NCBI RefSeq assembly: GCF_031583025.1
Contig: NZ_CP134062.1
Coordinates: 806,001-870,000 of the forward strand
Reading direction: 5' to 3'
Length of the DNA: 64,000 nt
DNA from: Mycobacterium sp. Z3061
GTDB taxonomy: Bacteria > Actinomycetota > Actinomycetes > Mycobacteriales > Mycobacteriaceae
Positions within the stretch are counted from its first letter, which is position 1; each line of letters begins with the position of its first letter. The position numbers and the translations under genes were made by a program. The notes under the pieces are model-generated. The model saw nothing but the letters and a program-made list of their open reading frames with translations, made no database searches and was not told where the DNA came from. Positions 44,889 through 52,540 of this stretch are shown in pieces.

Positions 44889-45458
44889 ATGGCTAATTCG
44901 TTGCTCGATTTCGTGATCTCACTTGTGCGTGATCCGGAAGTCGCTGCGCGCTACGCCGCCAACCCCGCCCAGGCCATTGCCGACGCGCACCTTACCGACG
45001 TGACCAGCGTCGATGTCAACAACTTGATCCCGATGGTGTCGGATTCGCTGTCGATGGGTGGACCTACAGGGGCTGCCACCGGAATGCCCGTCGCTGATCA
45101 CGGCAATGTGTGGGCGAGTGGTGCGGCAACGGCGGCATTCGATGCCTTCGCGCCACATCCGCCGGCTGCGGTGGCGCCTCAGCACGCGGCCATCGGTGGA
45201 TTCGATGGCGTCATCAACCAACCAGCGGCGCACCTGCCGGCCGATGCGGTTGCGGGTCCACCCGCAGCGGCGGTTGGGCATCCTGAACCATCACCGCTGC
45301 TCATAGGTGGTGGAGCGCCAGAAATTGCGTTCGACCACGGCGGCTTTCCGGCCAGCGACCCGGGCATATGGGACCACTCCGTGATCCACCCGGACGCCCA
45401 TCCGCACGAGGGACAGCCTGATCACCACGGCTTCGGCATCGACGGATTGCACGGCTGA
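44889..45458 (+). CDS. IniB N-domain protein, Rv0340 homologue
   Basis: ATG 44889 follows GGGAGATGG. The 189-aa product begins ANSLLDFVISLVRDPEVAAR and continues NPAQAIADAHLTDVTSVDVN, the same roughly 60-residue helical N-terminal domain as IniB (MTSLVDYILSLFRSEEAAQS). The rest is Ala/Pro/His-rich with a His-rich end (HPDAHPHEGQPDHHGF). No signal peptide is present. The similarity and adjacency indicate an ancient duplication with iniB. M. tuberculosis Rv0340 occupies the same place. Function is unknown, probably in the same envelope-stress response. Confidence 0.88.
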   Translation: MANSLLDFVISLVRDPEVAARYAANPAQAIADAHLTDVTSVDVNNLIPMVSDSLSMGGPTGAATGMPVADHGNVWASGAATAAFDAFAPHPPAAVAPQHAAIGGFDGVINQPAAHLPADAVAGPPAAAVGHPEPSPLLIGGGAPEIAFDHGGFPASDPGIWDHSVIHPDAHPHEGQPDHHGFGIDGLHG

Positions 45459-45736
45459 TCTTCGTTCCATCACCGATCCGTCTGGCGGCCCCGACCGTCG
45501 ACGAGTAGTGTTTGACGTGCATAAATGCTGTAAACGGGGGTGGTTTCAGCGCGGGATTGGGGGTCCTGCTTTTCCCCTAATCCCCTAATGGGGTGGCCCT
45601 AGCTATCCCGATAGGTGTTCCCCTGGCTGGGGGTACCGACCCCGATTTGGGGGAGCCGCGAAATCCATACGGTTTATGACAGAGCGCCGGTCACTTCGGC
45701 GAACAACTTCACGGTCTTGATTGAAGGGAAAAGAAG
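45459..45736 (+). promoter_or_regulatory. Upstream regulatory region of iniBAC
   Basis: This 278-bp non-coding region is rich in C/G runs. It holds CCCCTAA at 45574-45580 and 45582-45588 followed by TGGGGT, then GTTCCCCTGGCTGGGGGTACC, GACCCCGATTTGGGGG (about 45620-45655), and a ribosome site GGGAAAAGAAG before ATG 45737. The repeated C4/G4 blocks can form dyads suited to a dimeric activator. In M. tuberculosis this promoter responds to isoniazid and ethambutol; the exact -10/-35 cannot be fixed here by eye. Confidence 0.65.
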
Positions 45737-48700
45737 ATGACCTCGCTAGTGGACTACATCCTGAGCCTGTTCCGCAGTGAAGAGGCTGCGCAATCTTTCG
45801 TCGCTGCTCCTGGACAGGCTATGACCAACGCTGGGCTGATCAACGTCTCTCCCGCCGAGGTCTCCTCGGCGGTCGCGAGCGCAGTCCCGGGCGCGGTCGT
45901 TTCCTCCGGCGACCCGATCGGCGCCCTGCAGCAGGCGGTGGCTGATCAGCATGGATTCGCGATCCCGTCGGGGGATCCGGGCGTCGTGTCCAGTTTCATC
46001 GCGCAAGACGCCGGTCCCATCATTGGCAACGCCGGACTGGTGGCCAACGACGCCGGTCTCGTTGCCACGGACGCGGGCCTGATCGCAGCGGACGCCGGTG
46101 CGGGATTGGCCGGCGCGGTTGCCTCCGACGTCGGAGTGGGGCTGGCCAGTGGTTTCAACGCCGGGTTGGCCGGTCAGACCGGATTGGGTGTGCAGACCGG
46201 TGTTGTCGGCGCGGCTCCCGGTCTGGCGTTCGTCGAGCCGACCGGTGGTGTGGGCGCCGGTGTCGGCGTCGGAGCCCAGGCTGGCCTCGGGGTCGGCTTC
46301 GGAGTGCAGGCCGGCATCGGTGCGCAGGTTGGTGCCGGACTTGGCGCCGGGCTCGGAACCGGAGTGGGCGTAGGCGCGCAGGCCGGCGTTGAATTCGGTG
46401 TTCAAGCCGAGATTGGTGCCCAGGCCGGCGTAGTCGGCGGTATCGGCGGGGGCGCGGGCGTCGGACTCGGCGGCGGGATTGGTGGTCAGGCCGGTATCGG
46501 TCTCGGTGGCCAGGTCGGTGTCGGCGGTGGCATCGGCGCCGGCGCCGGCGGTGTCATCGGCGGCGGTGTCGGCGGTGGACTCGGTGTCGGTGGCCAGGTG
46601 GGCGGTGGACTCGGTGGCGGCATCGGTGCTGGTGTTGGTGGGCAGGTCGGCGGCGGTCTCGGTGGTGCCGTAGGTGTTGGCGGCCAGGTTGGCGGTGCGA
46701 TCGGTGCCGGTGGCCAGGTTGGCGGTGCGATCGGTGCCGGTGGCCAGGTTGGCGGTGCGATCGGTGCCGGTGGTCAGGTCGGTGGGGCCATTGGTGGTCA
46801 GGCTGGTGGCGCGATCGGCGGTGGTATCGGCGGTGGTGTTGGTGGCCAGGTCGGCGGCGGTCTCGGTGGCGCCGTTGGCGCTGGTGGTCAGGTTGGCGGT
46901 GCGATCGGTGCCGGTGGTCAGGTCGGTGGGGCCATTGGTGGTCAGGCTGGTGGCGCGATCGGCGGTGGTATCGGCGGTGGTGTTGGTGGCCAGGTCGGCG
47001 GCGGTCTCGGTGGCGCCGTTGGCGCTGGCGGTCAGGTTGGCGGTGCGATCGGTGCCGGTGGTCAGGTCGGTGGGGCGATCGGTGCCGGTGGCCAGGTCGG
47101 CGGTGCGATCGGTGCCGGTGGTCAGGTTGGCGGTGCGATCGGTGCCGGTGGTCAGGTCGGTGGGGCTATTGGTGGTCAGGCTGGTGGCGCGATCGGCGGT
47201 GGTATCGGCGGTGGTGTTGGTGGCCAGGTCGGCGGCGGTCTCGGTGGCGCCGTTGGCGCTGGTGGTCAGGTTGGCGGTGCGATCGGTGCCGGTGGTCAGG
47301 TCGGTGGGGCTATTGGTGGTCAGGCTGGCGGCGCGATCGGCGGTGGTATCGGCGGTGGTGTTGGTGGCCAGGTCGGCGGCGGTCTCGGTGGCGCCGTTGG
47401 CGCTGGCGGTCAGGTCGGCGGTGCGATCGGTGCTGGTGGCCAGGTCGGCGGTGCGATCGGTGCCGGTGGCCAGGTCGGTGGGGCCATTGGTGGTCAGGCC
47501 GGCGGCGCGATCGGCGGTGGACTCGGTGGCGGTATCGGTGCCGGTGGTCAGGTCGGCGGCGGTCTCGGTGGTGCCGTTGGCGCTGGCGGTCAGGTCGGTG
47601 GTGCGATCGGTGCCGGTGGTCAGGTCGGTGGGGCCATTGGTGGTCAGGCTGGTGGCGCGATCGGCGGTGGTATCGGCGGTGGTGTTGGTGGCCAGGTCGG
47701 CGGCGGTCTCGGTGGCGCCGTAGGTGCTGGTGGTCAGGTTGGCGGTGCGATCGGTGCCGGTGGTCAGGTCGGTGGGGCCATTGGTGGTCAGGCTGGCGGC
47801 GCGATCGGTGGTGGACTCGGTGGCGGTATCGGTGCCGGTGGTCAGGTTGGTGGCGGTCTCGGTGGTGCCGTAGGCGCTGGTGGTCAGGTCGGTGGGGCCA
47901 TTGGTGGTCAGGCCGGCGGCGCGATCGGCGGTGGACTCGGTGGCGGTATCGGTGCCGGTGGCCAGGTCGGCGGTGGCCTCGGTGGTGCCGTGGGTGCTGG
48001 GGGCCAGGTCGGCGGCGCTGTCGGTGCCCAGGCCGGGATCGCGGCCGGCGGGCAGGCGGGCGCTGTTGCAGGTGCTCAAGCGGGAGTTGCCGGCCAAGCC
48101 GGACTCGCCAGTCAGGCGGCCCTGGGCGGACACGCCGCTGCGGCCGGCAGCATCGCCGGCAGCAACGCAGCACTGGGTGCAGGAAGCCAGGCGGGGCTCA
48201 TCGCCAGCGAGGGCGCGGCATTGAACGGCGCCGCTACACCGCACGTGGCGGGTCCGATCGGCGGAGTCGGCGTGGGCGGCCAGGCGGGTGCCGCCGGTGG
48301 CGCAGGGTTGGGTATCGGCGGCGGCGGAAACACCCCGCTCGCCGGTCACCCGGCTCCGCAGCCGGTCGGAGTGTCAGGTGCAGCCGGCGCCGGAGCCGGG
48401 GCGCAGGCCGGCCCCGGCGGTGTCGCGGCGGCAGGTGCGGGCGGGGGCACCGTCGCCACCGGACCCACGACCCCGGCTACTGGACCCGGAGGCGTGGCCA
48501 CCGGGCCGGGGGCGCATGCAGGTGCCGGTGTCGGCGGTCACGGCGACATCCTGGGCCAGGAAGGCACGACCCTGGGCGGCGGTGTCGGCGCCGGTGGCGC
48601 AGGCGGCGTCGGGCCGACCGGTGTGGGGACCGGCGGCGGCGCGGGTGCTGGTGCGGGCGCCGGCGTCACTCCGGGCGACCACGGGCCGACCGTCCCCGCC

Positions 48701-49093
48701 GGGCAGGGCCCCGTCATCACCGGCGGCGGCGCCGGGACGGCTGGTACGACACCTCCGGTGGGCGGTGGGCACGGTCCGGTGATCCAGACCCCCGGCACAC
48801 CTGCCGGCACGGGCGGCACCGGCGGCGGTGCCGGCGGAGCGAATCCGCCGGTGATCAATACGCCGCACACGCCGGCCCCTCAGGGGGACACGCCGGCTCC
48901 GACCCACCCGGCCCCGGCCGACCATGGCCCGGTGTTCACTCCGCAGCAGCATCAGCCGGTTGAGCAGCCGCAACCGACCCACCACGAGCCGCAGAGCCCG
49001 TCGGTGTTCGGTCACGACCCGGCGCCGCACACGCCGCCGGCGCACACCGAGCCGCCGGCGACGCACGGCCCGGCCGACCACCACGGGTTCTGA
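45737..49093 (+). CDS. iniB: IniB, Gly/Ala-rich isoniazid-inducible protein, expanded
   Basis: The 1118-aa product starts with the IniB domain (MTSLVDYILSLFRSEEAAQS, residues 1-70). A GAQAGxGVG-type region follows (150-300), then long tandem repeats (about 310-760) built from GGQVGGAIGAGGQVGGAIG and GGQAGGAIGGGIGGGVGGQV units, a Gly/Ala-rich segment, and a Pro/His-rich end (HTEPPATHGPADHHGF) resembling the C-terminus of the Rv0340 homologue. M. tuberculosis IniB is about 479 aa, so this allele is more than twice as long. It is first in iniBAC. Its role is not established; it may be a surface or scaffold protein of the envelope-stress response. Confidence 0.9.
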   Translation: MTSLVDYILSLFRSEEAAQSFVAAPGQAMTNAGLINVSPAEVSSAVASAVPGAVVSSGDPIGALQQAVADQHGFAIPSGDPGVVSSFIAQDAGPIIGNAGLVANDAGLVATDAGLIAADAGAGLAGAVASDVGVGLASGFNAGLAGQTGLGVQTGVVGAAPGLAFVEPTGGVGAGVGVGAQAGLGVGFGVQAGIGAQVGAGLGAGLGTGVGVGAQAGVEFGVQAEIGAQAGVVGGIGGGAGVGLGGGIGGQAGIGLGGQVGVGGGIGAGAGGVIGGGVGGGLGVGGQVGGGLGGGIGAGVGGQVGGGLGGAVGVGGQVGGAIGAGGQVGGAIGAGGQVGGAIGAGGQVGGAIGGQAGGAIGGGIGGGVGGQVGGGLGGAVGAGGQVGGAIGAGGQVGGAIGGQAGGAIGGGIGGGVGGQVGGGLGGAVGAGGQVGGAIGAGGQVGGAIGAGGQVGGAIGAGGQVGGAIGAGGQVGGAIGGQAGGAIGGGIGGGVGGQVGGGLGGAVGAGGQVGGAIGAGGQVGGAIGGQAGGAIGGGIGGGVGGQVGGGLGGAVGAGGQVGGAIGAGGQVGGAIGAGGQVGGAIGGQAGGAIGGGLGGGIGAGGQVGGGLGGAVGAGGQVGGAIGAGGQVGGAIGGQAGGAIGGGIGGGVGGQVGGGLGGAVGAGGQVGGAIGAGGQVGGAIGGQAGGAIGGGLGGGIGAGGQVGGGLGGAVGAGGQVGGAIGGQAGGAIGGGLGGGIGAGGQVGGGLGGAVGAGGQVGGAVGAQAGIAAGGQAGAVAGAQAGVAGQAGLASQAALGGHAAAAGSIAGSNAALGAGSQAGLIASEGAALNGAATPHVAGPIGGVGVGGQAGAAGGAGLGIGGGGNTPLAGHPAPQPVGVSGAAGAGAGAQAGPGGVAAAGAGGGTVATGPTTPATGPGGVATGPGAHAGAGVGGHGDILGQEGTTLGGGVGAGGAGGVGPTGVGTGGGAGAGAGAGVTPGDHGPTVPAGQGPVITGGGAGTAGTTPPVGGGHGPVIQTPGTPAGTGGTGGGAGGANPPVINTPHTPAPQGDTPAPTHPAPADHGPVFTPQQHQPVEQPQPTHHEPQSPSVFGHDPAPHTPPAHTEPPATHGPADHHGF
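46670..48020 (+). repeat. Tandem Gly-rich coding repeats in iniB
   Basis: About 1.35 kb of near-identical coding repeats. The short unit encodes GGQVGGAIGA (30 bp), and the long unit contains GGQAGGAIGGG, present eight times, with spacers that alternate between IGGGVGGQVGGGLGGAVGA and LGGGIGAGGQVGGGLGGAVG. Copies differ mostly at third codon positions (ggc/ggt), showing recent amplification with selection for the protein. It is probably length-variable between strains and prone to assembly errors. Confidence 0.9.
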
Positions 49094-49111
49094 TAGCCAG
49101 ACCCGGCTGCA

Positions 49112-49146
49112 AAACCGGCGGGGACCTTCGTGGTCCCCGCCGGTTT
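49112..49146 (+). terminator. Strong hairpin between iniB and iniA
   Basis: AAACCGGCGGGGACC (49112-49126) and GGTCCCCGCCGGTTT (49132-49146) are exact complements, giving a 15-bp stem with loop TTCGT, starting 18 bp after the iniB stop and ending 59 bp before iniA. Only a short T-run (TTT) is present. It could terminate part of the transcripts, lowering iniAC relative to iniB, or stabilise the processed iniB mRNA end. Confidence 0.75.
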
Positions 49147-49205
49147 GTACGCATACCTTGATCTGACAGAGATCTGACAGACCGCGATCGGAGAGGAGCA
49201 GCACG

Positions 49206-51047
49206 GTGGCACAACCCGATGACCCGCGTCGGGTCAGCGTGATCGTCGAGCTGATCGACCACACGATCGCCATCGCAGAACTGCATGAACGCGGCGATCT
49301 CGTGCACCGGCTGCGGCGGGCCCGGGAGCGGATCACCGATCCCCACATCCGGGTGGTGATCGCCGGGCAACTCAAACAGGGCAAGAGTCAACTGCTCAAC
49401 TCCCTGCTCAACCTGCCGGTAGCCCGGGTCGGCGACGACGAAGCCACCGTGGTGATCACCATCGTCAGCTACAGCGCCCAACCGTCGGCGCGCCTGGTCC
49501 TGTCGGCGGGACCCAACGGCGAAACCACGACGGTCGACATCCCGGTCGAGGAGATCAATGCCGATCTGCGCCGGGCGCCTCAGGCCAACGGACGTCACGT
49601 GCTGCGGGTCGAGATCGGCGCGCCCAGCCCACTGCTGCAAGGCGGTCTGGTGTTCATCGACACCCCCGGCGTGGGTGGCCACGGGCAGCCCCACCTTTCA
49701 GCGACGCTCGGCCTGCTGCCCGATGCCGATGCGATGTTGATGGTCAGCGACGCCAGCCAGGAGTTCACCGAACCCGAGATGTGGTTCCTGCGCAAGGCGC
49801 ACCAGATCTGCCCGGTCGGGGTGATCGTCGCGACCAAGACCGACCTGTATCCGCACTGGCGTCAGATCGTCAACGCCAACGCCAATCACCTGCAGCGAGC
49901 CCGGGTGCCCATGCCGATCATCCCGGTTTCGTCGCTGTTGCGCAGCCACGCCGTGAGTCTCAACGACAAAGAACTCAACGACGAGTCCAACTTTCCGGCC
50001 GTGGTGAAGTTTCTCAGCGAGAAGGTGCTGACCCGGGAAGTTGACCGGGTGCGCGATGAGGTGCTCAACGAAATTCGTTCTGCCGCAGGGCAATTGACTA
50101 CCAAGGCTGGGTCGGAGCTGGCTTCGGTCAACGACCCCGGGCTGCGTGACCGGCTGGAAAGCGATCTGCAGCGCCGCAAGCGCGACGCCGAGAACGCGCT
50201 GCAGGCGACCGCCCTGTGGCAGCAGGTACTCAACGACGGCTTCACCGATGTGAGCAACGACGTGGACCATGACCTGCGGGCACGCTTTCGCGCCGTCACC
50301 GACGAGATCGAAAAACGCATTGATTCTTGCGACCCCACCCTGCACTGGGCGGAGATCGGCGCCGAAGCCGAGGACGCGGTCGCCACCGCGGTCGGCGACA
50401 ACTTCGTCTGGGCTTACCAGCGTTCGGCGGCCCTGGCGGACGACGTCGCCCGCTCCTTTGCGGACGCCGGTCTGAACTCGGTGATGTCGCCGGAGCTGAC
50501 GTCGCGGCTGATGGCTACCGACTTCGATCAACTCAAAGCGCTCGCCGAGCTGGAATCCAAGCCGCAAGGAAAGGGACAGAAAGCCCTCTCGGGACTTCGC
50601 GGGTCCTACGGCGGTGTGGTGATGATCGGCATGCTGTCCTCTGTGGCCGGGCTGGGCCTGTTCAATCCGGTGTCGGTGGGTGCCGGGCTGTTGCTCGGCC
50701 GGATGGCCTACAAAGAGGAGAAACAGAGCCGGCTGCTGCGGGCGCGCGCCGAGGCCAAGGCGAACGTGCGGCGCTTCGTCGATGAGGTGTCGTTCGTCGT
50801 CGGCAAGGAATCGCGCGACCGGCTCAAGACGATCCACCGCAAGCTGCGCGACCATTACCGCGATATCGCCAACGAACTCAGCCGCTCGCTCAACGAGTCC
50901 CTGCAGGCCACCTTGACCGCTGCGCACCTCGAGGGCGTGGAGCGCGACACCCGGGTGCGTGAACTGGAGCGGCAACTGGACATCCTGCGCCAGGTCATCG
51001 AAAACTTGGACAAACTGCGGCCACAGGCGACCCTAGGACGAGCGTGA
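49206..51047 (+). CDS. iniA: IniA, bacterial dynamin-like GTPase
   Basis: The 613-aa protein starts at GTG 49206 after GAGAGGAGC. GTPase motifs: G1 GQLKQGKSQLLNSL (residues 54-67), G3 DTPGVGG (about 152-158) and G4 TKTD (about 210). A helical stalk and a hydrophobic membrane-contact segment (VVMIGMLSSVAGLGLFNPVS, about 470-490) follow, with a C-terminal coiled coil ending LERQLDILRQVIENLDKLRP. IniA of mycobacteria is a dynamin-like protein that remodels membranes and adds tolerance to isoniazid and ethambutol. The iniC start overlaps its stop (GTGA), so the pair is made together. Confidence 0.95.
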   Translation: MAQPDDPRRVSVIVELIDHTIAIAELHERGDLVHRLRRARERITDPHIRVVIAGQLKQGKSQLLNSLLNLPVARVGDDEATVVITIVSYSAQPSARLVLSAGPNGETTTVDIPVEEINADLRRAPQANGRHVLRVEIGAPSPLLQGGLVFIDTPGVGGHGQPHLSATLGLLPDADAMLMVSDASQEFTEPEMWFLRKAHQICPVGVIVATKTDLYPHWRQIVNANANHLQRARVPMPIIPVSSLLRSHAVSLNDKELNDESNFPAVVKFLSEKVLTREVDRVRDEVLNEIRSAAGQLTTKAGSELASVNDPGLRDRLESDLQRRKRDAENALQATALWQQVLNDGFTDVSNDVDHDLRARFRAVTDEIEKRIDSCDPTLHWAEIGAEAEDAVATAVGDNFVWAYQRSAALADDVARSFADAGLNSVMSPELTSRLMATDFDQLKALAELESKPQGKGQKALSGLRGSYGGVVMIGMLSSVAGLGLFNPVSVGAGLLLGRMAYKEEKQSRLLRARAEAKANVRRFVDEVSFVVGKESRDRLKTIHRKLRDHYRDIANELSRSLNESLQATLTAAHLEGVERDTRVRELERQLDILRQVIENLDKLRPQATLGRA

Positions 51048-52531
51048 GCACAAGCGATCGGGTCCGCGCCATCCTGAACGGAACCATCCAGGCTTATCGG
51101 GGAGAACCGGCATACCGTCAGCGCCCGGACGTCTTCCACGAATTGGAACGCATCGGCGCGCGGCTCAACGAGCCGATCCGCATCGCGTTGGCAGGCACCC
51201 TCAAGGCGGGTAAGTCCACACTGGTCAACGCGCTGGTGGGCGATGATATCGCACCGACGGACGCGACCGAGGCGACCAGGATCGTGACCTGGTTCAGGCA
51301 CGGGCCGACACCGAAGGTCACCGCGATCCACCAGGGCGGAAGGCGCAGCAACGTGCCGATCACCCACCGCGACGGGCTGAGTTTCGACCTGCGCAACCTC
51401 AACCCGGCGGAGGTGGCCCACCTCGATGTGGAGTGGCCCGCCCAGGAGTTGATGCAAGCCACCATCATCGACACCCCCGGTACCTCGTCGTTGACTCGCG
51501 ACGCCTCCGAGCGCACGCTGCGACTACTTGTCCCGCCGGACGGGGTGCCACGAGTGGACGCGGTGGTGTTCCTGTTGCGCACCCTCAACGCCGCCGACAT
51601 CGCTTTGCTCAAACAGATCGGCGGTCTGGTGGGCGGGTCCGCTGGAGCGCTGGGGATCATCGGTGTCGCATCGCGTGCGGACGAGATCGGCGCCGGCCGG
51701 ATCGATGCGATGCTGTCCGCCAGTGAAGTGGCCAGGCGGTTCACCAGCGAGATGAACCAGACTGGCATCTGTCAGGCGGTGGTTCCGGTGTCGGGCCTGC
51801 TCGCGATGACCGCGCGCACACTGCGTCAGAGCGAATTCGTCGCCTTGCAGAAGCTCGCCGGCTCGGACGCCGCCGAACTCAACAGGGCGCTGTTGAGCGT
51901 GGATCGCTTCGTGCGCCCGGACAGCCCGCTGCCGGTGGACGCCGCGACCCGTGCTCATCTGCTGGAGCGGTTCGGGATGTTCGGCATCCGGATCTCGATT
52001 GCGGTGCTGGCCGCCGGCGTCGCCGACGCGTCCGGGTTGGCCAACGAACTGCTGGAGCGCAGCGGGTTGGCGACCCTGCGCAACGTCATCGACCAGCAGT
52101 TCGCGCAGCGCTCCGACATGCTCAAGGCCCACACCGCGCTGGTGTCGCTGCGCCGCTTCGTCGAAGCGCACCCGGTGCTTGCTACGCCATATGTGATCGC
52201 CGACATCGACCCGCTGCTGGCCGACACCCATGCCTTCGAGGAACTCCGACTTCTGAGTCAACTATCCTCGCGCACAACGACTTTGAAAGAAGCCGATGTT
52301 GTGCTGCTGCGGCGGATCATCGGCGGTTCGGGCACCGGCCCAGCCAGCCGGCTGCGCTTGGATCCCGAGGTCTGCCGGGCCAACCCTCAGGAGGTTTCCC
52401 GGGCGGCGTTCGCTGCGGCACAACACTGGCGCCGCCGCGCCGAACATCCGTTGAACGATCCGTTCACCAGCCGGGCGTGCCGTGCCGCGGTCCGCAGTGC
52501 TGAGGCGCTGTTAGCTGAATTCGCCGTCTAG
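51044..52531 (+). CDS. iniC: IniC, dynamin-like GTPase partner of IniA
   Basis: This 495-aa protein starts at a GTG overlapping the iniA stop. Motifs: G1 GTLKAGKSTLVNALVG (residues 51-66), G2 region PTDATEATR, G3 DTPGTSSL (about 144-151) and a G4-like SRADE (about 210). The C-terminal part is helical, without a clear membrane helix, unlike IniA. It is paralogous to IniA and presumably forms a two-component dynamin with it under envelope stress. It ends 10 bp from the convergent Hsp70-like gene. Confidence 0.93.
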   Translation: MSTSDRVRAILNGTIQAYRGEPAYRQRPDVFHELERIGARLNEPIRIALAGTLKAGKSTLVNALVGDDIAPTDATEATRIVTWFRHGPTPKVTAIHQGGRRSNVPITHRDGLSFDLRNLNPAEVAHLDVEWPAQELMQATIIDTPGTSSLTRDASERTLRLLVPPDGVPRVDAVVFLLRTLNAADIALLKQIGGLVGGSAGALGIIGVASRADEIGAGRIDAMLSASEVARRFTSEMNQTGICQAVVPVSGLLAMTARTLRQSEFVALQKLAGSDAAELNRALLSVDRFVRPDSPLPVDAATRAHLLERFGMFGIRISIAVLAAGVADASGLANELLERSGLATLRNVIDQQFAQRSDMLKAHTALVSLRRFVEAHPVLATPYVIADIDPLLADTHAFEELRLLSQLSSRTTTLKEADVVLLRRIIGGSGTGPASRLRLDPEVCRANPQEVSRAAFAAAQHWRRRAEHPLNDPFTSRACRAAVRSAEALLAEFAV

Positions 52532-52540
52532 TAGCGGTGG

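Noticed and set aside
46670-48020. CRISPR-like array
   Set aside because: The repeats are coding, of variable spacing, and have no unique spacers; they are iniB glycine repeats.
45746-48349. 867-codon open frame opposite iniB (Thr/Asp-rich)
   Set aside because: Shadow of the GC-rich iniB repeats; composition is the mirror of the Gly codons and there is no start context.
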